Positions 52,517 to 63,400 of a stretch of DNA of 64,000 nt are shown in pieces; within the stretch, counting starts at the first letter, position 1, and each line of letters begins with the position of its first letter. The stretch comes from Cephalotrichum gorgonifer (taxonomy: Eukaryota; Ascomycota; Sordariomycetes; Microascales; Microascaceae). The notes under the pieces were generated by a model, which did not search any database, was not told the origin of the DNA, and worked only from the letters and a program-made list of their open reading frames with translations. The stretch is taken from contig ONZQ02000001.1 of assembly GCA_900312665.1 (NCBI GenBank), positions 1,268,338-1,332,337 on the forward strand. Reading direction: 5' to 3'. Made by a program: the position numbers and the translations under genes.

Positions 52517-53195
52517 ATGGCCACTCCCATCTTCGCCCAGGACGCCCCGCCCGGTATGTACATCACTGTCGTTTCGCCGCCTGCCTGCCCCATCTTGTCT
52601 GGGAACACCCCCGCTAACCTCCTCGTCTCCTATTCACAGCGGCCGGCCCCTACGTAAGTAGTAGCATACCCTACTCTACACCTAGACACCAAGAGACCTA
52701 GGCCACTTCTCTGAAGAGGTCCCCCGATGGAACCACGACCCTCTAACACCCTCCCCCCTCTCCTTAGTCCCATGCCGTCAAGACCGCCGGTGTCATCTAC
52801 TGCTCCGGCCAGATCCACATGAACTCCGAGGGAAAGCTCGTCGATGGCTCCATCGCCGATAAGACCGCCCTCTGCGTCCGCCACATCAAGGCCGTCCTCG
52901 CCGCGGCCGGCTCCTCGATCGACAAGGTCGTCAAGACCACCGTCTTCCTCTCCGATATGGCCCACTTCGCCGTATGTTCCGGCCATCACCAGCCTACCCC
53001 ATCCCACCCCCCACTGCTAGCTAGCATCATAGGGGAGACCCAGGTCACGGAAGCTAACGAGTACTTGGTTTTTCTCAGGAGATGAACGGCGAGTACGAGA
53101 AGCACTTCTCGCACAAGCCCGCGAGGAGCTGCGTTGCCGTCAAGACGCTGCCCAAGAACGCTGATGTCGAGATCGAGGTCATTGCCCTCGCGTAG
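52517..53195 (+). CDS. RidA/YjgF family 2-iminobutanoate deaminase (Mmf1/Hmf1)
   Basis: Trimeric RidA-type enzyme that hydrolyses reactive enamine/imine intermediates released by PLP enzymes. Four exons, 52517-52553, 52640-52653 (14 nt), 52768-52971 and 53079-53195, total 372 nt and encode 123 aa, the full family length. Motifs are DAPPAAGPYSHAV, VIYCSGQIHMN, TALCVRHIKAVLAAAGSS, VVKTTVFLSDMAHFAEMN and PARSCVAVKTLPKNADVEIE. The substrate-binding arginine is Arg101. There is no presequence of length, so it is a cytosolic (Hmf1-like) form if this start is right. All donors are GTATGT or GTAAGT; acceptors are CAG/TAG. Confidence 0.94.
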
Positions 53196-53405
53196 ATATG
53201 ATCAGGGAAGAAAAGACATAAAAGGCTATGTAGCTCATAAACATACAAGAACTACCATGCTACAGCTTCGGAAACCAAGATGCAGTCTTGTGAATGAAAT
53301 CCCACCCCGTCCCCCTTTTATCCTGTGTTAAACCCTCACAAAAACACCGAACCCCCGGAAGCAAACTATGTCAAGAAATATGAGAGTCGTCTTCTTCAGC
53401 TCACC

Positions 53406-53937
53406 TCATTCCTCCCAAAACTTCTCTACCACCAATCCCTCAATGAGGTCCTTCCCTTCCTCGTCCCCCACCCACCCACAAATCTCCCTCCCCGCCCCCT
53501 TCGCCCTCTCTATCGCCTCCGCTTCCTCCATCCTCCCCAGCCCCTTCTCCTCCCAGAGCACGATCGTCCCCGCCCATTCCAGCAGGCACTTCATATTCTC
53601 CACCGCTATCATCTCCGACCCCAGGACGACTAGCCTATACCTCTGCGCTCTGCGCTCTGCGCCACTGTATGTCGCATATGGCACTCACGTTTGTGAGTAG
53701 TGAGTCCGTCGCCTCTGGGTAGTGTTCAGATGCGGAGTGGCACAGGACGCGGGAGGACGGGTATGGCTCGGCGCGGCGGCGCGGGGTCCGGGAGGGACGA
53801 CGGAAGGGGTCGCTAGTTACACGGCGGCCATAGCTGCCGCTGTGGCTGTTGATCCAGTTCGCCGTGGCGTCTATGCAAATGTCGTGGACGTCGGATACGA
53901 CGGAGCGGAATTGGCCGGGCAGGATGTTATTGCTCAT
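53406..53937 (-). CDS. Hypothetical protein, 5' end unresolved
   Basis: Two exons are supported on the minus strand: 53937-53689 (or from an acceptor at 53953, exon start 53952) and 53642-53406. They join by a GTGAGT donor and a GCGCAG acceptor with phase 0. From the ATG at 53937 this gives 161 aa. The second exon encodes a helical segment (RLVVLGSEMIAVENMKCLLEW) and a charged C-terminus ending EKFWEE. No family is recognised. Either translation starts at 53937, or the gene begins further upstream and uses the CTCCAG acceptor at 53953 (see the open frame at 53934-54413). Confidence 0.45.
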
Positions 53938-54413
53938 CGAGCTCTCAATAGCCTGGAGCCCGTAGGGGGCAGGATCGGAGTTGCGGGAGGAAGGTCGGGC
54001 GTAGCCGGGGGTGCAGAACCGCGGAGCCGATACGGGATGGGGTCAATTATAGCAAAGGTGGCCAACGGGATATGTGGCGGGTGTCCGGACCCGATCGGCT
54101 CGGACGCCGGATCGGAGCCAAGCAGTCCTGGCTGCAGATGGTTGTTGACCAGAGAGGTGGGGGTAGACAGCTGTGCTGTGGAACCCGCATGGGATCCTTG
54201 CAACGCAGGCATCACGTCAAAACCCCCAGATGCATGGCCACGTTCCGTCTGGATAGATGGTCCTGGGGGCGGCGAGTTGGCCCCGCAGACAAACAAGCTA
54301 GGAGATCGAGGGGACATCGTGAACTGGATAGTCAGTAGCCAACGATAATGAGATGTAAGTCGTCGTGAGCAAGTCATGCGTGCAGCTTCTGTGTGCAAAC
54401 CGGGGAAGGACAT
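53934..54413 (-). CDS. Open frame of uncertain status (possible 5' exon of the preceding gene)
   Basis: A 160-codon open frame on the minus strand, rich in Pro, Ser and Gly. The likely start is the ATG at 54413 or an internal one (MSPRSPSLFVCG). It overlaps the start of the next exon in a different frame by 4 nt, so it could be spliced to the exon beginning at 53952. No clean GTAAGT/GTATGT donor is present; GAC|GTGATG near 54215 is only a weak candidate. It may also be non-coding. Confidence 0.25.
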   Translation of the reverse strand: MSFPGLHTEAARMTCSRRLTSHYRWLLTIQFTMSPRSPSLFVCGANSPPPGPSIQTERGHASGGFDVMPALQGSHAGSTAQLSTPTSLVNNHLQPGLLGSDPASEPIGSGHPPHIPLATFAIIDPIPYRLRGSAPPATPDLPPATPILPPTGSRLLRAR

Positions 54414-54585
54414 CCAGAGAAATATACGCTAGTTATATAAGTATTCAACACACTCGGAAGCTTCTTCATGGTAACTCGTCATTTCTTAAAACATAGCCGA
54501 AGAATCTCTCTGCGACGTCTAGAATCCCGTGAATGGATCCAGAAGGTGTAAATACATATTGTAGCGTTTCCCCTTTGTTCCTACT

Positions 54586-55817
54586 CTAGGTGGACCAGAT
54601 GACAACCCTTCCATCGACTCCGCTCGCTTCAAAAAAATGTCAGCTCCTTTGATCATGACGCACTCAGGGGCAGCGAAACGACTGGTCACTTACAGCTGAA
54701 CTTGGAGACGCGGTCTCCAGAATATTCATACGGCCGAATGGTCGAGATGGTGTTTTGGTGGACAGTCTTGAGCTGCGTGTCGTCCTTGGCCTTGCCCTTC
54801 AGGTCCATCTGCCTAAACATGTTCAAGGCTGACTCCTCACGAGCACCGCCGGCACCGGGCCTTGCCTTTGCCTCCAAGGTTCCAGCCAGCTGCCAGCCAG
54901 CCGGACCACCCTGGAAACGGAAGGCCTCACAGTCGTAGCCCGCGGCAATGATCTCATCCTCAGATGTCCAGATCAGGCTCATAAATGGGAGGAGCTGGGT
55001 CGAGATGCTGACGACGGCCTTCGGAGGCTGATCGGGGCCGCTGGGATAGACGACCGTGATGCTGCTGTCGTGGGCAGCAAAGGCCAGAGCGTCTCCACTC
55101 GGCGAGAAAGAGACAGCGTGGACCCAACCGGCCGAGTTGTTCAGGTACTCTCCACAGACAGTGTTGAACGGCAGCCTCTCTCCCCAGACACCAGGGGCCG
55201 GGCGGCTGTCGATGCCCTTGATGAAGGTGGAGAACACCCTGGCGTGGGCATCGGTTGATCCGGCGGCGAGAAGTACAGAGTTCGGGTGCCAGGCGACGGT
55301 GGTGATGGTGCTTCGGATGGGCTTCTTGAGGTGCTTCGAGACCCACCAGTCGTTCTCCTCCTCGAAGTAGCAAATGGCGATGACGCGGTCTCCGGAGCCG
55401 ACGGCGAACTTGGTCTCGGTGGGGGACCAGCGAACAAAGGTTGCAGCTCGGGCGATTCGGAGGAGGACGAGCGTCGGCTTATACCCGGTGGGCGAAGGCT
55501 CCCATACCAAGGCGTTCCGGTCTATTCAGGCTGTTAGGTACTGGTAGATAGGGAGGGAGGGAGCTCAGTCCGCGTAAGAGAGGCCCTTCCTTACCTTGGG
55601 AGCAGGTGACAATGCGCCCGCTGTTGGGAGCAATATCTACGCTAGTAACGGTCTTGTCGTGTCCCTTCAGCTGATCCTTGATCTTGAAGCCATTCCCCAC
55701 CCTCTCATATAGCTCGACAGTGCTGTCCCTAGCAACAGCGAGGGTCTTGTGGTCTGCCGAGAACGAGTGGTCCGCGATCGGGTTGTGGAAGAGGTGGTGG
55801 GCTTCGGGGGCGGCCAT
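54586..55817 (-). CDS. ARC40: Arp2/3 complex subunit ARPC1 (Arc40)
   Basis: WD40 subunit of the Arp2/3 actin-nucleating complex. Three exons, 55817-55595, 55521-54694 and 54626-54586, total 1092 nt and encode 363 aa. The last coding exon is 41 nt and gives the conserved end GVDGRVVIWST. Propeller blades are visible: HLFHNPIADHSFSADHKTLA, LKGHDKTVTSVDIAPNSGRI, CSQDRNALVWEP, CYFEEENDWWVSKHLKKPIR and VAWHPNSVLLAAGSTDAHARVF. Then come WVHAVSFSPSGDALAFAAHD and the arm that contacts actin-related proteins (about residues 285-325, Met/Lys-rich). It acts at cortical actin patches. The first intron uses GTAAGG. It is divergent from the U2B''/U1A gene. Confidence 0.95.
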
Positions 55818-56242
55818 ATTGGGCGGTAGTGATAGGAGGAGCTCTCTACTATCACACTGTCGTTAAAGGGTGCGTTGTTGGTGGAGATGAGCTGGGCTTG
55901 GTGTTTGAACGGGGTAGAAGTGAGGTAGGTTGATGGTTGGTGGTTGGAGGAGGGGTTATTACATGGGTAGGAAGCTCAGACCCGCCAAGGCTGGGCGACA
56001 GAGCCACCATTGACGTTGGGAGTGGGTAGCCAGAGGTACCTTAACCTTAGTGGTCGCCCCGCGTGGCCAGATCCAAACCACTGCCAAAATTATAATCTTC
56101 AATTCGAGCAAGGTCACCCAAGCGCATCGCCTACGAAACAACATTTCGGTCGCTGTCGCCGCCTGTCCCATATCTCGACGTATTTACTCGCCACACCCGA
56201 CTCCGTCTTCCTAAACTCTCTTCCAGTCCAGTCCATTCTGCG
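55818..56242. promoter_or_regulatory. Divergent promoter region between ARC40 and U2B''
   Basis: This 425-bp gap separates divergent start codons. I see no TATA box. Confidence 0.45.
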
Positions 56243-56996
56243 ATGGCGTCGGCGATACCCTCCCGCGGGCTGCCCGCCAATCCCTCCCTACCCGCCAAGG
56301 TCCAGCCCATCCCCCCCAACCAAACGTATGCTATGCTCCCTAAGCCCAAGATTTTCTCTCTCTCTCTCTCTATTCTCTGGTACTCTTCTAACTAGGTAAT
56401 CTTTGTACAGGCTCTACATCACCAACCTACCATCTGCAAAGATCAAGAAGCCAGACCTTCGAACAGCGTTATACCTCCTGTTCTCGGCCTATGGCCCGGT
56501 GCTCGATATAGTGGTATTGAAGACGATGAAAATGCGTGGGCAGGCCCATATTGTATACAGAGACATCCAGACTTCCACCCAAGCCATGAGATCCTTGAAT
56601 GGCTTCGAGTTTCTCGGCAGGCCCATGGTTCGTTATAGCACGCTACCTCCCTAAACCGCCAGCACCAGGCTAACACGTGTTTCTCTATAGAAAGTCGAAT
56701 ATGCCAAGTCCAAGTCCAATTTCGTTTCGAAGCTTGATGGCACCTTCAAGCTGCCCATGTCCGGCGCCACCGACGTCGAGGTGACCGACCTCCAGAGCAG
56801 CATCTTCAACGCGCCGGCCCCCGGAACCGCCGCAGCGGCCAAGGCACCGGCCGTCCCAGCGAGACAGGTTTTGGACAGGGCGGCAGAAAGAGATGGAACG
56901 CCCGATAGCAGAGGACAGAAGAGGGCGAGGGAGGAAGAATCGGAGGAGGAGAGCGACAGTGACGTGGCCATGGAGGAGGACAGCGACGAGGATTAA
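56243..56996 (+). CDS. U1A/U2B''-type snRNP RNA-binding protein
   Basis: Spliceosomal RRM protein that binds the U1 or U2 snRNA stem-loop. Three exons, 56243-56325, 56411-56627 and 56691-56996, total 606 nt and encode 201 aa. The RRM shows RNP2 LYITNL and RNP1 MRGQAHIVY, with PDLRTALYLLFSAYGPVLDI, RSLNGFEFLGRPM and VEYAKSKSNF, the features of the U1A/U2B'' group. The C-terminus is basic then acidic (KRAREEE ... EEDSDED). With one RRM only, it fits U2B'' (Msl1) better than the two-RRM U1A, but I cannot separate them with certainty. The intron before exon 2 includes a (CT)n tract. It converges on ATG10 with 53 bp between the stop codons. Confidence 0.9.
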
Positions 56997-57049
56997 GCGC
57001 CGGCGCCAAGAATGGTTGTTCGCGCGTTTTCTTTCGAGCCGACCTCTCA

Positions 57050-57919
57050 TCACCCTCGGGACGCAGAGCGGCTACCGTTGTCGGCGTGATCCATTGCCAT
57101 CTCCTTGGGCACCCAGAGCCCAACGCAACCGCCGACGAGCCCTAGCCAAACCATCAGGTAGTTATCCTTGGAGCAGTCGAATCCCGACATGGCATCACCC
57201 AGGAGACACGGATGGATGAAGAATGAAGGAACCCCCGTAATGGGGTGATGCTACATTCAACAATGTTAGTCTAGACGCCCCTTGGGCTCTTTCATGAAGA
57301 TACCAATTTTAACGACAAGTAACAGCAAGATGACATACGTCTCCTGAGATGCCTCCGATCCCACCGGTGCCCCGGAGGGCGTCCTTGAATTGATCTGGTA
57401 CCAAATGCCTGAATACTGTGTCGATATTGAACGCCGGTTCGCCCGGTGGCAGTCCGTGGAGGCTGAACCAAAGGCAGGGCATGCGATAGGTGGGGTGTAG
57501 ATGGATCTCATATACCACATGGCCGATGTCAAGGGGGGCATCCCTCTTTAGGACAGCCTGGATTCTGTCAGAGTGTGGCTTTATAACAGGAGAGAGTGTG
57601 CGAATCTGCGAACCTCGTCCGCTTCCTCCCCTTCCATCATATCCTGGTCCTCATGACCGACTGTAGCTTCATTGAAGGAGATCTTCTCAATCTCGAGCGA
57701 GAGATCTCCAGGGTCTAAGTTGGCTTCGAGAGGCCGGATAATCTGTATATACGTGCTCGAATCCGCGTCGCCGAATGCCGCGGCAAGCGAAGTGTGGACG
57801 CGTAGTTTCCAGCGGCGCCGCAGGGGCCCTAGAGTAGCCTGTCTGTAGTGACGGTCTATGAAGTGGCAGACTTCGGCGAACTCGTCCTTGTCCAGGAACG
57901 GGTACTGCTTGAAATCCAT
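57050..57919 (-). CDS. ATG10: Autophagy E2-like enzyme ATG10
   Basis: E2-like enzyme that conjugates Atg12 to Atg5 in autophagy. Three exons, 57919-57614, 57557-57339 and 57250-57050, sum to 726 nt and encode 241 aa. Family features are an N-terminal FAEVCHFIDRHYRQ with later LRVHTSLAAAF, the E2-like core HVVYEIHLHPTYRMPCLWFS, and the catalytic HPC motif in PSFFIHPCLLGDAM (Cys190). The residues after it include NYLMVWLGLVGGCVGLWVPKEM. The length is in the fungal Atg10 range. Donors are GTTCGC and GTATGT, and acceptors are CAG and TAG. Atg10 varies greatly, so the name rests on the core plus the HPC motif. Confidence 0.82.
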
Positions 57920-58878
57920 GTCGAGGCTTCAGCTGTAGTTCGCGTTCAGCCACGTCTAGTTCACACCGGATTTTTGGCTTGAAAAGACTCGGGTGAAAGT
58001 AGGTAGGTCACTTGGTTTGGCTGCTTGAATGGCCTTTGGGCACCAGTGGTTCAAGCTTCGTCGGAAATATAATTATATCCACAGCACATTTATCAGCCAC
58101 CAACTCTCGCTACTGATAGCAAGTAGTTATAACCCTGTTTTATCACATACTAGGCATGGACTCTTCGACGAACTTGACCATTATGTGAGGCATCGTAGAG
58201 AGTAGTGACGCTTGTTTACAAGGATTCATTCTGATCCGACGAACATTATAGAATTGATGATGGGTGAAGTGTTCGAGGTTGAGGGAGGGGTCATGAGGAA
58301 GCACGTGACATTGAATGCAACTTAGGTTGCCAGCTGCCAGCCTTTGGATTGTCTCCCCACTGTTCGACCAATAAAACAACCCCAAAGAGCTCATCGCTCC
58401 TACGGACAGCCGCGTCGCATTTTCTAAGCACCGCGAGGCAACTTCATGTATGCCGCTCCTGCCAAAATTCCTACCGACTTGGGACATTTTAGGGGACACC
58501 TTGGCTCACCCTCACTTGACGTCACAACCTAATTGAGATCAGAAGGGATATCGCGATATATTCTCCCACCAACGCGAAGGACTAGAAGAAGCCGGAAAAT
58601 TGGCTAGTTAATTCCTTGGCTGGGAAAGATGGGCCGTCGCTCGGGACGCGCAGCTGCCAGGCGAGCAGCTGCCGCCTTAGGTATGCCAGGAACCACCCAG
58701 CAACATCCCTTCCCGATTTTGCGCGCGATCTGCGCCTAGCGCGTTCGCCTTGTTGCCTACTGCTACGAACCACGAAGCCCGGCCTTTTAGCCCTCGGCGC
58801 GTTGCTTTCTCCCTTTACAAACGGATTACTAACGTACATTCCGCGACACCAGAAAATACGCCCCAGACTTTCGAGGCC
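57920..58878. promoter_or_regulatory. Divergent promoter region between ATG10 and RSC7
   Basis: This 0.96-kb gap separates divergent start codons. The small frame on the minus strand at about 58143-58499 has no family resemblance. No gene is recognised. Confidence 0.45.
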
Positions 58879-60469
58879 ATGGCGGACGAAGACGAATCCA
58901 TGCTCGACGTCAATGCCGCCGAGGTGGAAGATAACGCGGAATCCGAGGCTGAGCAGGGCGCCGATGATGGCGCGGAGGAGGAGGAGGAGGGCGGCGATAC
59001 TCCCCAGGTCGAGGGAGCCGAGGAAGGGACCGAGGGGAAGGAAGAAGACGAGGCGGAGCCATCCACAGTCGATTCGGCCAAGGAACCCACCCCGCCGCCC
59101 GCAGAGCCAGTCATCAGGCGCAAACGTCTTGGGCGGCCACCCAAGAACAAGCCTCCAGATTGGGACCTAGGCGTTGTGGTGTCTGAGAGGGACAGTGATG
59201 CTACGCCGCGTCGGCGGGGGCGTGGCGGATGGCGTGGAAGGGGTGGACGAAAGGGGGCACAGGTCCCCCAGAAGCTGCAGCAGACGATCGACAAAGAGGG
59301 CACGGTGGTGGATATCATCAACGACGAGTGCGTCCTCCCCGAGTGCCCGGAGGGCGAGACCAAGGTGGACAAGCTGGGCAACCTCATGGGCGGGCGGGAC
59401 TACCGGTGCCGGACGTTCGCCGTCCAGGGCCGGGGGGACCGCCTCTACATGCTCTCGACCGAGCCTGCGCGGTGTGTGGGCTTCAGGGACAGCTACCTCT
59501 TCTTCACGAAGCACCTCCGGCTGCACAAGATCATCGTCGACGACGACGAGAAGCGCGACATGATCGAGCGCGAGATCATCCCGCACTCCTACAAGGGTAG
59601 GGCTATCGGTATAGTCACGGCGCGCTCGGTGTTCCGGGAGTTCGGCGCGCGCATCATTATCGGCGGCCGGCGCATAATTGACGACTACGACGAGGCCAAG
59701 GCGCGGGCCGAGGGCGCCGTGGAAGGCGAGATCGCAGACCCGACTGACAGGTTTGTCGAGGGGGAGCCGTACAACAAGAACCAGTACGTTGCATGGCACG
59801 GTGCGAGTGCGGTCTACCACCAGAGCGCCCCGGCGGTTCAGGCGCCCGTTGGCAAGCCCGAAGTCAAGAAACGGCGTGTGAACGTCAACGACACCAACTG
59901 GATGTATGAGCACGCGAAGGAAGCGAGGTAAGAAGAACCCCCCCAACCCCCTTGAGGAGAGGTCTATGCACGGCTCGGAGCTAACAGCCTCGGGCAGTAA
60001 CTTCAACAGCATGCTCACGGCGGCGCGTGCCTACCAATCGAAAGGCATCTACGACATTCATACTAATATGATGCACTTCCCGGCAACTATGCAACCGACA
60101 CATGCCCGAATCGAACAAGTGCCGCTCGCCGACGGGGAGTCTCCATCGGAGAGCAAGGCCTTCCCCGACGTGCCCCCGAGAGTCGTGCGCAACTTCCTCG
60201 TCATGGATACTTACATGGAGACGCCTCCCTCGGGTATCTCAGCGGCAGCGTACGGCAAGACCATCAACGCCGACTTCCTGACCCCCTTCAGGGGTCTGAA
60301 TGCCGTTTCGGACGACATCAAGGACCTACTGCCGCCGGAGTGCCGGAAGGCCTTTGATGACGCCTCGGCGCAGGAGCTGGAGTGGAAGGCCCGGTGGGGC
60401 AGTGAGAGCGAGGCTACGTGCAGGAGGAATCCGATCATTGACAAGGCGATTGTGCCTTCTATGATCTGA
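58879..60469 (+). CDS. RSC7/Swp82-like chromatin-remodelling subunit
   Basis: Subunit of the RSC/SWI-SNF chromatin remodeller, Npl6/Rsc7-Swp82 family. Two exons, 58879-59927 and 59998-60469, total 1521 nt and encode 506 aa. The N-terminal ~75 residues are strongly acidic, followed by RRKRLGRPPKNKPPDWDLG (AT-hook-like GRPPK) and an Arg/Gly-rich patch. The conserved family core includes GTVVDIINDECVLPECPEG, DKLGNLMGGRDYRCRTF, LYMLSTEPARCVGFRDSYLF, EKRDMIEREIIPHSYKGRAI, IGIVTARSVFREFGARIIIG and ENTQYV-like spacing near NKNQYVAWH. A C-terminal RAYQSKGIYDIHTNMMHFPA follows. The donor is GTAAGA and the branch CTAAC. An in-frame ATG at 58750 would extend it; 58879 is preferred because the acidic N-terminus starts there. 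Confidence 0.9.
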
Positions 60470-63400
60470 GGAGGATGCGGCATTTGCTCTCATTCACCGT
60501 GGGAGGATCCGGGGCTTGGGATATGTGTCAGGGAGAGACACCGGAAAGAAGGGTCGTTCGGCTGGGGGGTGTCATTTGGAGGGGAGACATGCTTTTCGTC
60601 CCTCGTTAGGTTATTTTGGGAGGGCGCTGTGGCGCACTCTGTGTCCCATTTTGTAACATTACCACGGGATTTTTTTGTACTGAAGGAATAAAGGCCAAGT
60701 GTTGATCGGGGGCAGATGTATTCGGAAGGTTTTCTAGCACTTGTTGTTGAGTGAGCTGCTCACTGTGATGTGGCGGCTTACGGGCGTGGGGAGAGATCTG
60801 CGTATTACTCCCTTTCCCCCTCTTCTACTACGAGTGAACTAGGTATGATGGTTATTGCAATTGGGTTATTTTTATAAAATGTTGGTCTATTTAATAAAAA
60901 AAACAAGTATAGAATATACTAGAGAGTAATACGAAGCTAGTCCGTAGGTCATACATCGTGAAAACCAGTGTGAGGTTTACGCATATGATGCAGCTGCTGA
61001 GCTGAAGATAGTGAGCGTGGCTGAGGTCACGATGATTTGGCTTGCTCGTCATCAAGATGCAGGCAGGCCACCAGGAATACGCGAGCATGGGGTCCTGCCG
61101 AAGGGGCGGACGGCCCCCAAACTTGTTCGGCTATGGGGATCCTCTTTACTCCCCGAGACCACCCATCAATGATTCGTCTGGAAGTCTCGAGAGGATCTTG
61201 TTTGCCGATCCAAGGCGTCAAACACGAGATATGAGACCCCCCATACGAGTATAAGCCCCGTGTAAGCCGGAGGAGAAGCCTGAGGCACTACCGGATTGGA
61301 TTCCCACGTGCTCTACACTCTACGTCCTACTTGTATGGGAGGGTGGTGGAGATGTCTCACTTATGGCCCCCTTCTATCCCTTCAGCTTCGGGCTGGGCTT
61401 GCTTTGCTAGTGGTAGAGTGTTTTAAAGGGGAGGGGGGGGGGTACGGAAGGTTCCAAGGGAACATGTCAGGAGGCGAGAGAGGCCCCAGGACGTCAAGCA
61501 TCCGTCGGTGGCGCGAAGGTGGTGACTGTAAAAAAAAATGCAAAGGCCCCAATATTCAATATTTTGGGAGGGGGGGATGACCACGATCGATCGTGAACCC
61601 CGCCTTCCCGCCTTCCTTCTACGAAAGAGTGATCTCGCCTACAAGAGAAACTCGCCAAGGCTCGCTCCTCCCTCTGCGGTATTTTTCCTTTTCAGATCAC
61701 AAGGTTCAGGTTCGGGTTTCGGGCTTGGAAAGTTTCGTCGTAGTGTAATGTAGTACCGTTGGAGAGGAAATAAATACTACAAAAAAAATGGCCGAGTTTA
61801 CCCAGGTGGGGAGGGGTGTGTGTGTGTGTGAAAGGACGGGGAGAGTAGACGAGGAGAGAGAAAGCCGCCCATGCGACCGAGCAATCCCGAGGGTGTGGGT
61901 GTGAACGAACGGACGCAGATGGAGAGAACGAGGTCTCGCGTGTCGCTCCGAACCTAACCTGGAGAGGAGGTGGGAGAGGGAAGGAAGGAAGGAAGCCATC
62001 GGGCCACAGCCCTTCGACGATCATTGCTGTTGCCTACTCCTCTCATCGTATTCACGGGGCCGGCCCGCCACCCCCCCCTTCGGTGACCTGGTCTCCCAAG
62101 GCGGAAAGGTTCTGGATTCGTATTTTTCCCCATCACAATCCTGCTTTGAATCGCCGCCCCCTTCGCCCCTCGTGAACGTGACTATTATTACGTGGTGGTA
62201 CGGAGTTAGGTTACCCTGGAACCGGGGGTTGGTGGCAAGGGAGATGACGAATGGAAATATTGATGTATACGCAGGCAGGAAAAGTTATTAAGTCAAAATA
62301 ACCAAATCGGATGACCCTCATCACACCCACCCACCGGCGCGCGCGGGGAGGCACCACGAGATGCCCGGGCGGCCCGGTCGGTCGTCAGCTTGATGACTTA
62401 CAGGTACGGAGTACAAGCGTACTTTGTAAGTGAATGCCTGCCTGTAAGAGTATGAGTAGTGCTTGTACATGTATGTGGAGGCGAGGCGAAGGGGGGGGCG
62501 GACCTCGAGGCGGTGTGTTCATAGTGTTCATATCCGTGGGTGGAGATGCCGCATCCGGGTTTTGTCAGTTTCTTCTCTAACCTAGGAAAGTATGTATGGA
62601 TCCCGGTCCGTCAAACTCCAAACACCTGCTGTCCTGGTGAATATCACACCCGTCCCTTCTTTAGCTGCATATGAGAGTGAGGGGAAGGAAGAGTTTTCCA
62701 CATCGAGAGACTCCCGGTACGAATACTAGTCCTCGGTACAGGTACGACTGGTGGAGTATTTCGAATCGGTGGACTCTTACTGGATGGACTACATGTATGG
62801 CCTGTTCCGGCACCGGCTGGCGGGGTCGAAGGTTGAGAGGCGCAGACTAAAGGAAGAAGAGAAAGCGTAAAAAAGGAACAGAGAGGGTAAAAAAAAAAAA
62901 CTTGTTGGAGCGCCGCTCGTGGCTTCCAACCAATAGTCCCGTCTAGTAGCGTGTGATCTAAGTTTTTTTTTTCTGTTCCCGCTGTCGAAGCCCAAGCTTG
63001 ATCCGGCCATGTGGTGATAGGGTCTTCTTCTCGGGAAAGACGAATGTGGCGTTTAACTATCCTAACACACGTACTACTTTGTCCACTACGTGTCTGAAGA
63101 AGAAAAAAACGCTCTGGGGGAGATGGCTCAGAGAGATATTTTCATCCAGGGAGATGAGACTGCGGAGCTCTTGCCATTCTAGGGCGGAAGTATACAAGTA
63201 CAAGGACGAAAGCGAACTGACAAGAGGGATTGGAACCGACCGACCCAACTCGTGGATCGCTAAAACCATTTTCGCCGCCAGAGCACATATCATATCGGCG
63301 GAATGGAGGAAGGGGGGTGCCTCGACTCTGTGAGGGAAATCTTTAACCGGGGGAAAGTCTCACATACGTCATCAGGACGCACTTTCCCTTCCCGCCTTCA

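Noticed and set aside
61430..61520. Homopolymer G and A runs as possible sequencing or element boundaries
   Set aside because: No flanking duplications or inverted repeats; ordinary low complexity.
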